The position numbers and the translations under genes were made by a program. The notes under the pieces were generated by a model. It was not told where the DNA came from. It did no database searches and saw only the letters and a program-made list of their open reading frames with translations. This document shows positions 50,744 through 59,905 of a stretch of DNA of 64,000 nucleotides, one piece after another. Position 1 is the first letter of the stretch. The number at the start of each line of letters is the position of its first letter. The stretch is from Candidatus Sodalis pierantonius str. SOPE (lineage in GTDB: Bacteria > Pseudomonadota > Gammaproteobacteria > Enterobacterales > Enterobacteriaceae). Location of the stretch: the NCBI RefSeq assembly GCF_000517405.1, contig NZ_CP006568.1, forward strand, positions 3,410,001 to 3,474,000, given 5' to 3'.

Positions 50744-51883
50744 ATGTCTGAATTTTTGCCGTTCTCCCGGCCAGCGCTGGGCGAGGCCGAGCTCGCCGCC
50801 GTCGGTGAGGTATTGCGATCGGGCTGGATCACCACCGGGCCGAAATGCGCAGAGCTGGAACAGGCGTTCTGTCAATTGACCGGCAATCGCCATGCCATCG
50901 CCGTGAGCTCGGCGACCGGCGGTATGCACGTCACGCTCATGGCTCTGGGGCTGCGGCCAAGCGATGAGGTGATTACGCCTTCGCAGACGTGGGTTTCCAC
51001 CCTGAATATGATCTGTCTGCTCGGCGCTGAACCGGTTATGGTCGATGTTGACTGCGACACGCTGATGGTGACGCCGGCGCTTATCGAAGCGGCGATCACC
51101 CCGCGCACCCGCGCCATTGTGCCCGTTCATTACGCCGGCGCGCCGGCGGATATCGCCGCTATTCGCGCGCTGGGCGCACGCTACGGCATCCCGGTGATTG
51201 AGGATGCGGCGCATGCGGCGGGTACCGGCTACAAAGGCCGCCACGTGGGCGCCGCCGGCACCGCCATCTTCTCATTCCACGCCATCAAGAATATGACCAG
51301 CGCCGAGGGCGGTATGGTGGTCACGGACGATGATGCGCTAGCACAGCGCATCCGCAGTCTGAAGTTTCACGGTCTGGCGGTGGATGCGTTCGATCGCAAT
51401 ATGCAGGGCCGGGCTCCGCAGGCGGAGGTGATGGCGCCGGGTTACAAATACAACCTGACCGATATCAATGCCGCCATGGCGCTGGTGCAGCTCGATAAAC
51501 TGCCGCAGCATAACGCGCGCCGTGCGGCCCTGGCGCAGCGCTATTTGCGCGCACTGGCCGATACGCCGTTTTCTCCGCTGGCGCTGCCCGCCTGGGAACA
51601 CCACCACGCCTGGCATCTGTTTATCATCCGTGTCGACGAACGGCGGTGCGGCATTGATCGCGACGGTCTGATGCAGGCGCTGAAAGAACGCGGCATCGGC
51701 ACCGGCCTGCATTTCCGCGCCGCCCATACGCAGCGTTATTACCGCGAGCGTTTTCCCGATTTGGTCCTGCCGGACACTGAGTGGAACTCCGCGCGCATGT
51801 GTTCGCTGCCGCTTTTTCCCTCCATGAATGATGACGATGTCGAGCGCGTGATTGCCGCGCTGCGCGCCATTGCGAAGGTTTGA
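50744..51883 (+). CDS. arnB: UDP-Ara4O aminotransferase
   Basis: PLP-dependent enzyme that converts UDP-4-keto-arabinose to UDP-L-Ara4N in the cytoplasm. 379 residues, full length. The PLP lysine lies in 'IFSFHAIKNMTSAEGGMVV'; 'HYAGAPADIAAIRALGARYG' and 'DAAHAAGTGYKGRHVG' fit the DegT/ArnB family. First gene of the arnBCADTEF operon; its stop TGA is two bases before arnC. Confidence 0.96.
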   Translation: MSEFLPFSRPALGEAELAAVGEVLRSGWITTGPKCAELEQAFCQLTGNRHAIAVSSATGGMHVTLMALGLRPSDEVITPSQTWVSTLNMICLLGAEPVMVDVDCDTLMVTPALIEAAITPRTRAIVPVHYAGAPADIAAIRALGARYGIPVIEDAAHAAGTGYKGRHVGAAGTAIFSFHAIKNMTSAEGGMVVTDDDALAQRIRSLKFHGLAVDAFDRNMQGRAPQAEVMAPGYKYNLTDINAAMALVQLDKLPQHNARRAALAQRYLRALADTPFSPLALPAWEHHHAWHLFIIRVDERRCGIDRDGLMQALKERGIGTGLHFRAAHTQRYYRERFPDLVLPDTEWNSARMCSLPLFPSMNDDDVERVIAALRAIAKV

Positions 51884-51884
51884 T

Positions 51885-52865
51885 ATGACAACACCCATGA
51901 AAATAGACAAAGTTTCGATCGTAATCCCGGTCTATAATGAGCAAGAAAGCCTGCCTGAACTGATGCGTCGCTCGGTGGCGGCCTGCGAGCGGCTCGACGC
52001 CGCCTATGAAATTCTGCTGGTGGATGACGGCAGCAGCGACGACTCCGCCGCCGTATTGACCGCCGCGGCCGAAGCGCCGGGCAGCCATATCGTCGTGGTA
52101 TTGCTCAACCGCAATTACGGTCAGCACTCCGCCATCATGGCCGGGTTCAGCCACGTGAGCGGCGATTTGGTGGTTACCCTCGATGCGGATTTACAGAACC
52201 CGCCGGAAGAGATCCCGCGGCTGGTCGAGGTTGCGGCCCAAGGCTACGACGTGGTAGGCACCGTGCGCCAGAATCGGCAGGACAGCTGGTTCCGCAAGCG
52301 CGCCTCGCGCATGATCAATGCCTTAATTCAGCGCACGACCGGCAAAGCGATGGGCGATTACGGCTGCATGCTGCGCGCCTATCGCCGCCATATTATCGAC
52401 GCCATGCTGCACTGCCACGAGCGCAGTACCTTCATTCCGATTTTGGCCAATACCTTCGCCCGCAAAACCATCGAAATACCGGTGATGCATTCGGAACGAG
52501 AATTCGGCGATTCCAAATACAGTCTGATGAAGCTTGTCAATTTGATGTATGACCTCATCACCTGCCTGACGACCACGCCGCTGCGCATGCTGAGCGTTAT
52601 CGGCAGCATTATCGCCCTGCTGGGGTTCGCATTTTCCCTGCTGCTCATCACGCTACGCCTGTTTCTCGGCGCCCATTGGGCGGCCGAAGGCGTCTTTATG
52701 CTGTTCGCGGTGCTGTTCATTTTTATCGGCGCGCAATTTATCGGCATGGGGCTATTGGGAGAATACATCGGCCGTATCTATAACGATGTGCGCGCCCGTC
52801 CCCGTTATTTTGTCCAGCGTGTGGTCAGTCAAAATCCACTCTCGTCTCAACAGGAAACACAATGA
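51885..52865 (+). CDS. arnC: Undecaprenyl-phosphate Ara4FN transferase
   Basis: Glycosyltransferase family 2 membrane enzyme that moves Ara4-formyl-N from UDP to undecaprenyl phosphate. I start at ATG 51885 (MTTPMKIDKVS); an upstream in-frame ATG would lie inside arnB. 'SIVIPVYNEQESLPELMRRS', 'LLVDDGSSDDS' and 'VVTLDADLQNPPEEIPRLVE' carry the catalytic Asp residues. Two C-terminal spans follow. Its stop overlaps the arnA start (ATGA). 326 residues, intact. Confidence 0.96.
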   Translation: MTTPMKIDKVSIVIPVYNEQESLPELMRRSVAACERLDAAYEILLVDDGSSDDSAAVLTAAAEAPGSHIVVVLLNRNYGQHSAIMAGFSHVSGDLVVTLDADLQNPPEEIPRLVEVAAQGYDVVGTVRQNRQDSWFRKRASRMINALIQRTTGKAMGDYGCMLRAYRRHIIDAMLHCHERSTFIPILANTFARKTIEIPVMHSEREFGDSKYSLMKLVNLMYDLITCLTTTPLRMLSVIGSIIALLGFAFSLLLITLRLFLGAHWAAEGVFMLFAVLFIFIGAQFIGMGLLGEYIGRIYNDVRARPRYFVQRVVSQNPLSSQQETQ

Positions 52866-54844
52866 AAGCTGTCATTTTTGCTTATCATGATATGGGCTGC
52901 GTAGGCGTCACCGCCCTGATTAAAGCAGGCTTTACTATCGAGGCCATCATCACCCATCCTGATGCCCCTACGGAAAAACCCTTTTTTGGTTCGGTGGCGC
53001 GCATCGCCACGGAACACGGTATTCCGGTGTTTGCGCCGGATGATGTTAACCATCCGCTGTGGGTAGCGCGAATCAAAGCGCTGGCGCCGGACGTGATATT
53101 TTCCTTTTATTATCGCCAGCTGCTTTGCCAGGAGATTGTGAGCCTGCCGACGGTGGGCGCATTCAATCTGCACGGTTCGCTGCTGCCGCGCTATCGCGGC
53201 CGCTCGCCCCTGAACTGGGTGCTGGTCAACGGCGAAGAGGAAACCGGCGTGACCCTGCATCGCATGACGGCGCGGGTCGATGCCGGCAACATCCTGGCGC
53301 AGCGCGGCGTGGCGATTACGCCGCAGGACGATGCGCCGTCGCTGCATCGCAAACTGTGCGAGGCGGCGGCAGCTGTGCTGGAGAGCATTTTGCCGGCCAT
53401 CCGTGAACAACGATTTAGCGAAACGCCCCAGGACGATAGCGCCGCCAGCTATGTGGGCCGCCGTACGCCGGAAGACGGCCGCCTGGACTGGTGTCAGCCC
53501 GCCGCGACCCTCGCCAATCTGGTGCGCGCGGTGACCGATCCCTGGCCGGGTGCCTTCAGCTATGCCGGCGGAGAAAAATTTATTGTCTGGAAGGCGCAAG
53601 TGCGTCCGAACAGCGACGCCGCACAGCCCGGCACCGTTTTGTCCGTTGATCCGCTGGTTATCGCCTGCGGCAGCGATGCGCTGGAGATTCAAACCGGCCA
53701 GAGCCAGCAAGGGGTGTATATGCAGGGCGGCCAGTTGGCCCAGGCGTTGGGGCTGGTCAATGGCGCTCTGCTGAATCCGTGCCCGCTGGTCAGCCATAAG
53801 CGCCGTACCCGCGTGCTTATCCTGGGGGTGAACGGCTTCATCGGCAACCATTTGACCGAACGTCTGCTGCGCGACGGCAATTATGAAATCTACGGTTTGG
53901 ATATCGGCACCGATGCGATAAGCCGTTTTATGGTGAACCCGCTGTTTCATTTCGTCGAGGGCGATATCAGCATTCATTCGGAGTGGATCGAATATCACAT
54001 CAAAAAATGCGATGCCGTTCTGCCGCTGGTGGCGATCGCCACGCCTATTGAATATACGCGCAATCCGCTGCGGGTGTTTGAACTCGACTTCGAGGAAAAC
54101 CTGAAAATTATTCGTCATTGCGTCAAATACCAAAAACGCATCATTTTCCCGTCGACGTCCGAAGTCTACGGTATGTGTACCGACCCGGTGTTCGACGAAG
54201 ACGATTCCAGCTTGATTGTCGGGCCTATCAATAAGCAGCGCTGGATTTATTCGGTGTCGAAACAGCTGCTGGACCGCGTCCTGTGGGCATACGGTGAAAA
54301 AGAAGGGCTGCGTTTCACGCTATTTCGTCCCTTTAACTGGATGGGGCCGCGGCTGGATAATCTGAATGCGGCGCGTATCGGCAGCTCGCGCGCCATTACT
54401 CAGCTGATCCTGAATCTGGTGGAGGGATCGCCGATCAAATTAGTGGACGGCGGCGCGCAGAAACGCTGCTTTACCGATATCAGCGACGGTATCGAGGCGC
54501 TGTTCCGCATCATTGAGAACAAGGACCAAAATTGCGACGGCCAGATAATTAATATCGGCAACCCGGACAACGAAGCCAACATCCGGCAGTTGGCGGAATT
54601 GCTGCTGGCAAGTTTCGAGCGCCATCCGCTGCGCCAGCATTTCCCGCCGTTCGCCGGTTTCCGCGATGTGGAAAGCAGTAGTTATTACGGCAAAGGCTAT
54701 CAGGATGTCGAGCACCGCAAGCCGAGCATTCGTAACGCCAAGCGCCTCCTGGACTGGGCGCCTACGGTGCCCATGGCGCAGACCATCGACGAAACGCTGG
54801 ACTTTTTCCTGCAAACCATCGATTTGCAGGACGCGCCGCAATGA
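52862..54844 (+). CDS. arnA: Bifunctional UDP-Ara4N formyltransferase / UDP-GlcA decarboxylase
   Basis: 660 residues. The N-terminal formyltransferase (1-~305) has 'GAFNLHGSLLPRYRGRSPLN' with the N-H-S/D active-site set. The C-terminal dehydrogenase (~315-660) has the NAD motif 'LILGVNGFIGNHLTERLL' and an active site 'STSEVYGM' with 'RWIYSVSKQLLDRV' (SxxxYxxxK-like). It makes UDP-Ara4O from UDP-GlcA and formylates UDP-Ara4N. Overlaps arnC and arnD by four bases each, so translation is coupled. Both domains are intact. Confidence 0.97.
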   Translation: MKAVIFAYHDMGCVGVTALIKAGFTIEAIITHPDAPTEKPFFGSVARIATEHGIPVFAPDDVNHPLWVARIKALAPDVIFSFYYRQLLCQEIVSLPTVGAFNLHGSLLPRYRGRSPLNWVLVNGEEETGVTLHRMTARVDAGNILAQRGVAITPQDDAPSLHRKLCEAAAAVLESILPAIREQRFSETPQDDSAASYVGRRTPEDGRLDWCQPAATLANLVRAVTDPWPGAFSYAGGEKFIVWKAQVRPNSDAAQPGTVLSVDPLVIACGSDALEIQTGQSQQGVYMQGGQLAQALGLVNGALLNPCPLVSHKRRTRVLILGVNGFIGNHLTERLLRDGNYEIYGLDIGTDAISRFMVNPLFHFVEGDISIHSEWIEYHIKKCDAVLPLVAIATPIEYTRNPLRVFELDFEENLKIIRHCVKYQKRIIFPSTSEVYGMCTDPVFDEDDSSLIVGPINKQRWIYSVSKQLLDRVLWAYGEKEGLRFTLFRPFNWMGPRLDNLNAARIGSSRAITQLILNLVEGSPIKLVDGGAQKRCFTDISDGIEALFRIIENKDQNCDGQIINIGNPDNEANIRQLAELLLASFERHPLRQHFPPFAGFRDVESSSYYGKGYQDVEHRKPSIRNAKRLLDWAPTVPMAQTIDETLDFFLQTIDLQDAPQ

Positions 54845-55734
54845 AAAACGTCGGCCTGCGTATTGATGTCGATACCTGGCGCGGCACCCGCGACGGCGTG
54901 CCGCGCCTGTTGGAGATGCTAGCGGCGCAGCAGATCCAGGCGACGTTCTTTTTCAGCGTGGGGCCGGATAATATGGGGCGCCATTTGTGGCGTCTGGCAA
55001 AACCGCAATTTTTGCTGAAGATGCTGCGCTCGCGCGCCGTTTCGCTCTACGGCTGGGATATTCTGCTGGCCGGCACCGCCTGGCCCGGCAGGAACATCGG
55101 CCAGGGGCTGGCCGCGCCGATCCGCGCCGCCGCGGCCGACCATGAAGTCGGGCTGCACGCCTGGGATCATTTTGCCTGGCAGACCTGGGCCGGGGTGTGG
55201 AGCGAAGGTCAGTTGACCGAGCAGATTCGCCTGGCGCGGGATGCATTGACCGCGATTATCGACCGGCCGGTAACCTGTTCGGCGGTAGCGGGCTGGCGCG
55301 CGGACGATCGCGTGGTGCAGGCTAAACAGCTCTTTGGCTTTCGTTACAATAGCGATTGTCGCGGCACGGGCCCCTTTCGGCCGCTGCTGCCGAACGGCGC
55401 TTTCGGCGCGGTACAAATACCGGTGACGCAGCCCACGTTTGACGAGGCCGTCGGTCGGAGCACAACCCGCGCAGGCTACAACCGCTTCATTCTTGATAGC
55501 ATCAAAGCGGATGGCGGGACGCCGGTTTACACCATTCATGCCGAAGCGGAGGGCATTGCGCTCAGCGGCATGTTTCGGGAATTGTTGTCGATGGCGGCGA
55601 CGGAAGGGATCCGCTTTTGTCCATTGCAGGAGCTCATCCCTCCGGACGTCGCTGCCCTGCCGGTCGGCCGGGTGGTGCGCGGCGTTCTGCCGGGACGGGA
55701 GGGCTGGGTCGGATGTCAGCGCTTGTTAAAGTGA
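54841..55734 (+). CDS. arnD: Undecaprenyl-phosphate Ara4FN deformylase
   Basis: 297-residue NodB/CE4-type polysaccharide deacetylase that removes the formyl group on the membrane carrier. 'VGLRIDVDTWRGTRDGVPRL' holds the first Asp; 'HEVGLHAWDHFAWQTW' holds the zinc His pair; 'PVYTIHAEAEG' holds the late His. Full length and intact; starts within the arnA stop. Confidence 0.95.
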   Translation: MKNVGLRIDVDTWRGTRDGVPRLLEMLAAQQIQATFFFSVGPDNMGRHLWRLAKPQFLLKMLRSRAVSLYGWDILLAGTAWPGRNIGQGLAAPIRAAAADHEVGLHAWDHFAWQTWAGVWSEGQLTEQIRLARDALTAIIDRPVTCSAVAGWRADDRVVQAKQLFGFRYNSDCRGTGPFRPLLPNGAFGAVQIPVTQPTFDEAVGRSTTRAGYNRFILDSIKADGGTPVYTIHAEAEGIALSGMFRELLSMAATEGIRFCPLQELIPPDVAALPVGRVVRGVLPGREGWVGCQRLLK

Positions 55735-55741
55735 GTCGAGA

Positions 55742-57394
55742 ATGAAAGCCACCAAAGCCGGTGTCGGGCTGCTGCTCGTCATCGCCCTGTATTATCTGCT
55801 GCCGCTGGCGTTTCGCGGCCTGTGGCAGCCGGATGAAACGCGCTACGCCGAGATAAGCCGCGAGATGCTGGCGAGCGGCGATTGGATCGTCCCCCATTTC
55901 CTGGGCCTGCGTTATTTTGAGAAACCGGCCGTCGGCTATTGGATCAATAACCTCAGCCAGTGGGCGTTTGACCACACCAATTTCGCCGTGCATTTTGGTT
56001 CCACGTTCTCCATTGCCCTGACGGCGCTCATGGTGTACTGGCTGGCGCGGCGTTTATGGCAGGATCATCGCCTGGGGCTGACGGCGGCGGCGATTTTCAG
56101 CTCCTGCCTGCTGGTCTATAGCATCGGGACCTATGCGGTGCTCGACCCGATGATCGCCTTATGGTTGGCGGTCGCCATGTGCGCTTTCTGGCAGACGGCG
56201 CAGGTGCCCCGCGGTTGGCGTAAAGGCCTGGGCTATCTGGCGGTGGGCGTTGCCTGCGGGCTGGGGTTCATGACCAAAGGCTTCCTGGCGCTGGCGGTGC
56301 CGGTGCTCGGCGTACTGCCGTGGGTCATCGCGCAAAAATGCTGGAAAGAGGTGTTATCTTACGGGCTGCTGGCGGTAGTCGGCGCCGTGGCGACAAGTTT
56401 ACCCTGGGTAATCGCCATCGCGCGTCGCGAGCCGGATTTCTGGCATTATTTCATCTGGGTCGAGCATATACAGCGCTTCGCGGAAGATAATGCCCAGCAT
56501 AAAGCCCCTTTCTGGTATTACCTGCCGGTGCTGCTGGCGGGGACGCTGCCCTGGTTGGCGCTGCTGCCCGGCGCGCTGCACGGCGCTTGGCGTGAACGTC
56601 AGGCGCAAAGCGGGGCGTTCTATCTGCTGGGCTGGGTCGTGATGCCGCCGCTGTTTTTCAGCCTGTCGAAAGGCAAACTGCCTACCTATATCATGCCCTG
56701 CTTCGCGCCGTTGTCCCTGCTGATGGCGCGCTATGCGACGGCGTGGGGCGGGCGGGCGCTGAAGGTCAACGGGGCGATCAATCTGCTGTTCGGGCTGCTG
56801 TGCGTCGTCGCATTAGCCGGCGTGTTGGCCCCCTGGGGGCTGGCGCGGCATCCGCTTTTCGGCCCCGATGAAGGCGGCAAAGTGTTGCTGGGGGTGCTGA
56901 GCTTTGTGATCTGGGCGGCCGTGGGTGGGCTGACCCTGCGCGCACCGGCGGTACGCTGGCGCTGGGCGGCGCTGTGTCCGCTGGGGATTGCGCTGTTGGT
57001 CGGGCAGGCGATACCGCAGCGGGTGATCGACGCCAAGCAGCCCCAGTCATTTATCCAGACGGTGCGCCCGCAGCTGGAGAATAGTCGCTTTATTCTCGCC
57101 GATAGAGTCGGCGTGGCGGCGGGACTCGCCTGGGAGCTGCAGCGCAGCGATATTGCGTTATTTGAACGCCAGGGAGAGCTGGCCTATGGCTTGAGCTATC
57201 CCGACGCCGCAGGCCGTTTTATCCGCGAGGAGGGGTTTTCTGACTGGCTGCGTGAACGCTGTAAAGAAGGTTCGGTTGCGTTGGTGCTGCTGCTTCCCAA
57301 CGGCGAGTCGCAGATTGACCACCTGCCGCGCGCGGATGAAACTTTCCGCCGCGGACGGCTGGTGCTGTTGGCATACCATCAACGCCGGCCATGA
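55742..57394 (+). CDS. arnT: Lipid A L-Ara4N transferase
   Basis: 550-residue GT83 integral membrane enzyme that moves L-Ara4N from undecaprenyl phosphate to lipid A on the periplasmic side, lowering the negative charge. 'LWQPDETRYAEISREMLASG' is the conserved first loop with the catalytic D/E, and 'LGLRYFEKPAVGYWINNLSQ' follows. About 12 hydrophobic spans. Seven bases after arnD. Intact. The change raises resistance to cationic antimicrobial peptides (family knowledge). Confidence 0.96.
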   Translation: MKATKAGVGLLLVIALYYLLPLAFRGLWQPDETRYAEISREMLASGDWIVPHFLGLRYFEKPAVGYWINNLSQWAFDHTNFAVHFGSTFSIALTALMVYWLARRLWQDHRLGLTAAAIFSSCLLVYSIGTYAVLDPMIALWLAVAMCAFWQTAQVPRGWRKGLGYLAVGVACGLGFMTKGFLALAVPVLGVLPWVIAQKCWKEVLSYGLLAVVGAVATSLPWVIAIARREPDFWHYFIWVEHIQRFAEDNAQHKAPFWYYLPVLLAGTLPWLALLPGALHGAWRERQAQSGAFYLLGWVVMPPLFFSLSKGKLPTYIMPCFAPLSLLMARYATAWGGRALKVNGAINLLFGLLCVVALAGVLAPWGLARHPLFGPDEGGKVLLGVLSFVIWAAVGGLTLRAPAVRWRWAALCPLGIALLVGQAIPQRVIDAKQPQSFIQTVRPQLENSRFILADRVGVAAGLAWELQRSDIALFERQGELAYGLSYPDAAGRFIREEGFSDWLRERCKEGSVALVLLLPNGESQIDHLPRADETFRRGRLVLLAYHQRRP

Positions 57395-57726
57395 TTTATC
57401 TACTGATTTTCCTCGTCAGTCTGCTTAGCTGCGCCGGCCAGCTATGCCAGAAACACGCCGCCAGCGCGGTGCCCGGCGCCGTGCGTCTCCGGCATCGGGT
57501 GCGCTGGCTGGCGACAAGTTTGCTGCTGCTTGGCGTCGCCATGTTGGTGTGGCTATGGGTATTGCAGCGGGTGCCGGTAGGTATCGCTTACCCGATGTTC
57601 AGCCTTAATTTTGTGCTGGTGACCCTGGCCGCCCGTTGGCTGTGGCGAGAGCCCGTGGAATGGCGTCACGGCGTCGGCCTGCTGCTAATCGTGGCGGGAG
57701 TGATGGTCATGGGGGTCAATCTGTGA
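57391..57726 (+). CDS. arnE: Ara4N-phosphoundecaprenol flippase subunit ArnE
   Basis: 111-residue four-span SMR-like protein; 'IYLLIFLVSLLSCAGQLCQK' and 'VPVGIAYPMFSLNFVLVTLA' match ArnE. With ArnF it is proposed to flip the carrier-linked sugar across the inner membrane. Overlaps arnT by four bases and arnF by four. Intact. Confidence 0.93.
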   Translation: MIYLLIFLVSLLSCAGQLCQKHAASAVPGAVRLRHRVRWLATSLLLLGVAMLVWLWVLQRVPVGIAYPMFSLNFVLVTLAARWLWREPVEWRHGVGLLLIVAGVMVMGVNL

Positions 57727-58154
57727 GGGGCTATGGCTGGGCGTTATTCAGCGTGGTATTGGTCAGCGCCGCGCAGCTGCTGATGAAATGGGCGATGATG
57801 CATTTGCCGCCGCTTGCCGCTCCCCGCCTGTGGCTGGACCCGGGCAACGCGGCGGCTATTGTGCTGCTGGCGGGTGGCTTACTGGCCTATGCCTGTTCCA
57901 TGGGCTGTTGGTTTATGGCGCTGAGCCGCTTGCCGCTGAATAAAGCCTATCCGCTGCTCAGCCTCAGCTATGTCCTAGTGGCGGCCGGTGCGTTGATGAT
58001 CCCTGAATTTCATGAGCGGTTTACGCTATCGCGTCTGATGGGTGTGGCGTTGATTTGCGGCGGCCTACTGCTGATTTGCCTACCCGCCCGGAAGAAGGAC
58101 GCCGCGCCGCTGAGGGCGGCGGCCGCGCCTTGGCAATTCTCAGCCTGGTCCTAA
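57723..58154 (+). CDS. arnF: Ara4N-phosphoundecaprenol flippase subunit ArnF
   Basis: Start is GTG 57723, overlapping the arnE stop (GTGA). 143 residues with four spans, e.g. 'WALFSVVLVSAAQLLMKWAM' and 'SRLPLNKAYPLLSLSYVLVA', typical ArnF. The C-terminal tail after LLICLPARKK is ~17 residues longer than in E. coli. Last gene of the operon; the operon is complete and shows no lesion. Confidence 0.92.
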   Translation: MRGYGWALFSVVLVSAAQLLMKWAMMHLPPLAAPRLWLDPGNAAAIVLLAGGLLAYACSMGCWFMALSRLPLNKAYPLLSLSYVLVAAGALMIPEFHERFTLSRLMGVALICGGLLLICLPARKKDAAPLRAAAAPWQFSAWS

Positions 58155-58300
58155 TGTTGCCTTCAGGTCAGGGTGGCACAATAGGCCACTTCGACCCCGA
58201 GGCGTGCGGCGCAGGGCAGGGCCTGGCGCCTGATGACCCACACCACGACGTACAACGATGCGCGATATTCCCCTGCATTGTTCAACTAGGGATAGAGGCT

Positions 58301-58561
58301 ATGACAACTTTCACGCCGGCTTTGGAACAGCTTAACGTTTATTTGTTTCAATTAATCAACGCCCCCGCCGCCGTCAGCGCCGGCATGCTGCGGGTGGGAA
58401 CATTCTTCGCCAGCGACGCCGTGGCGTTGTTTCCCCTGGTGTTGCTATTCAATTGGTTTTGGCGCGGCGAGGCGCAAAAAAAGGTCGTGCTCTACGCGCT
58501 GTTTAGCATGCTATTGGCGCTGGTTATCAACATCGCCATAAGTATGGTTTGGCAACATCCG
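58301..58561 (+). pseudogene. PAP2-family phosphatase (YbjG/BcrC-like), truncated by IS256
   Basis: Starts ATG 58301; 'LEQLNVYLFQLINAPAAVSA' and 'GTFFASDAVALFPLVLLFNW' match undecaprenyl-diphosphatases of the BcrC/YbjG branch. The frame is cut after 'NIAISMVWQHP' by IS256 copy 4, before the catalytic KxxxxxxRP/PSGH/SRxxxxxHxxxD motifs. Only ~87 of ~200 residues remain. It may have served the same undecaprenyl pool as arn (inference). Confidence 0.75.
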
Positions 58562-59876
58562 GACCCTGTACACGATTCTGTGTAAATGCCTTTTCTCAGA
58601 AGTGACCGTCCAGGCGGTCACCGAACTCGATAATAAAGCGGCTCATTGCCATGCGCCAGTCCCTCAAAGGCATTGTCCATTTCTGTGAGGCCGCCTGTAT
58701 CGCCAGCCACACCACCTTTTTCACTGCGTCGTCGGTCGGGAACACCTTGCGCTTTTTGATGGCATGCCGGATCACGCTGTTTAACGACTCGATGGCGTTG
58801 GTCGTGTAGATCACCTTGCGGATGTCCGTTGGGTAGGCAAAGAACGTGGCCAGATTGGCCCAGTTTGCCTGCCAGCTTCGACTTATTTGCGGGTAGCGGA
58901 TGTCCCAGGCACTGGAGAACGCTTCCAGCGCCTGCAAGCCGGCTTCTTCCGTAGGGGCCTGATAGATAGCTTTCAGGTCGCGGGTGACGGCCTTGTAGTC
59001 CTTCCAGGAGACGAACCGCAGGCTGTTGCGCACCATATGTACGATACACAGCTGGAGCCGCGCCTCCGGATACACCGCGTTAATAGCGTCAGGGAAACCT
59101 TTCAGCCCGTCTACGCAGGCGATAAGGATATCGTTCAGGCCGCGGTTTTTCAGCTCTGTCAGCACGTTCAGCCAGAATTTTGCGCCTTCATTTTCGGCCA
59201 GCCACATACCTAGCAACTCTTTCTGGCCTTCGATGTTGATGCCCAGCGCCAGAAACACAGATTTGTTGATGATGCGGCTGTCCTGCCGGACTTTTAGAAC
59301 GATACAGTCAAGATAAACAATGGGATAGACTGCATCCAGAGGCCGGTTTTGCCATTCGACAACCTGCTCCATGACCGCATCGGTGACCTTTGAGACCAGC
59401 GCCGGCGAGACATCGGCGTCATACAGCTCTTTGAACGCGGCGGCGATCTCGCGGGTGGTCATCCCTTTGGCGTACAACGATAAAATCTGGTTATCCATCC
59501 CGGTAATCCGGGTCTGGTTCTTCTTCACCAGTTGCGGTTCAAAGGAACCGTCACGATCGCGCGGAGTACGCAGCGCCAGCGGGCCATCGCCAGTGGTAAC
59601 GGTTTTTGTGGAATAGCCGTTGCGGGCGTTGGTCCCCGGTTTAGGCTGATTTTTATCGTAGCCGAGGTGATGGGACATTTCGGCATTGAGAGCTGCTTCG
59701 ACGCTAATTTTTTTCAGCAGCCGATCGAAGTAACTGAGATCTTCAGGGGTTTTGAGATTTTTGGCCAGTTCGTTAGCCAGAGCCTGCAACTGTTTTTCGT
59801 CCATAAATTAACCTGTTTTTGATGTTGGATTGAACATATCAAAATCAGGCAAATACACAAATTTCTAAACAGGCTC
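58562..59876 (-). mobile_element. IS256-type insertion sequence, copy 4
   Basis: 1315 bp. Left flank AACATCCG and right flank TAACGCGG are not a duplication. It joins the arn/PAP2 region to rseC, genes that are not neighbours in relatives, where lepA follows rseC, so this copy marks a chromosomal rearrangement. Confidence 0.93.
58596..59804 (-). CDS. IS256-type transposase (copy 4)
   Basis: 402 residues, intact, nearly identical to copy 2 with changes 'SYFDRLL' and 'EMSHHLG' near the N-terminus. DDE residues are present. Confidence 0.93.
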   Translation of the reverse strand: MDEKQLQALANELAKNLKTPEDLSYFDRLLKKISVEAALNAEMSHHLGYDKNQPKPGTNARNGYSTKTVTTGDGPLALRTPRDRDGSFEPQLVKKNQTRITGMDNQILSLYAKGMTTREIAAAFKELYDADVSPALVSKVTDAVMEQVVEWQNRPLDAVYPIVYLDCIVLKVRQDSRIINKSVFLALGINIEGQKELLGMWLAENEGAKFWLNVLTELKNRGLNDILIACVDGLKGFPDAINAVYPEARLQLCIVHMVRNSLRFVSWKDYKAVTRDLKAIYQAPTEEAGLQALEAFSSAWDIRYPQISRSWQANWANLATFFAYPTDIRKVIYTTNAIESLNSVIRHAIKKRKVFPTDDAVKKVVWLAIQAASQKWTMPLRDWRMAMSRFIIEFGDRLDGHF

Positions 59877-59905
59877 TAACGCGGCTTGCCGAGCGGGTGC
59901 CGGCG

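Noticed and set aside
52847..54133. 428-residue minus-strand frame across arnA
   Set aside because: Antisense to an intact, well-conserved arnA; composition is typical of a GC-rich shadow frame.
58554..58562. Matching ACATCCG at the outer sides of IS256 copies 3 (37900) and 4 (58561) as proof of one event between them
   Set aside because: Exact boundaries are off by one base and the orientation does not fit a simple inversion between these copies. The match may be chance.
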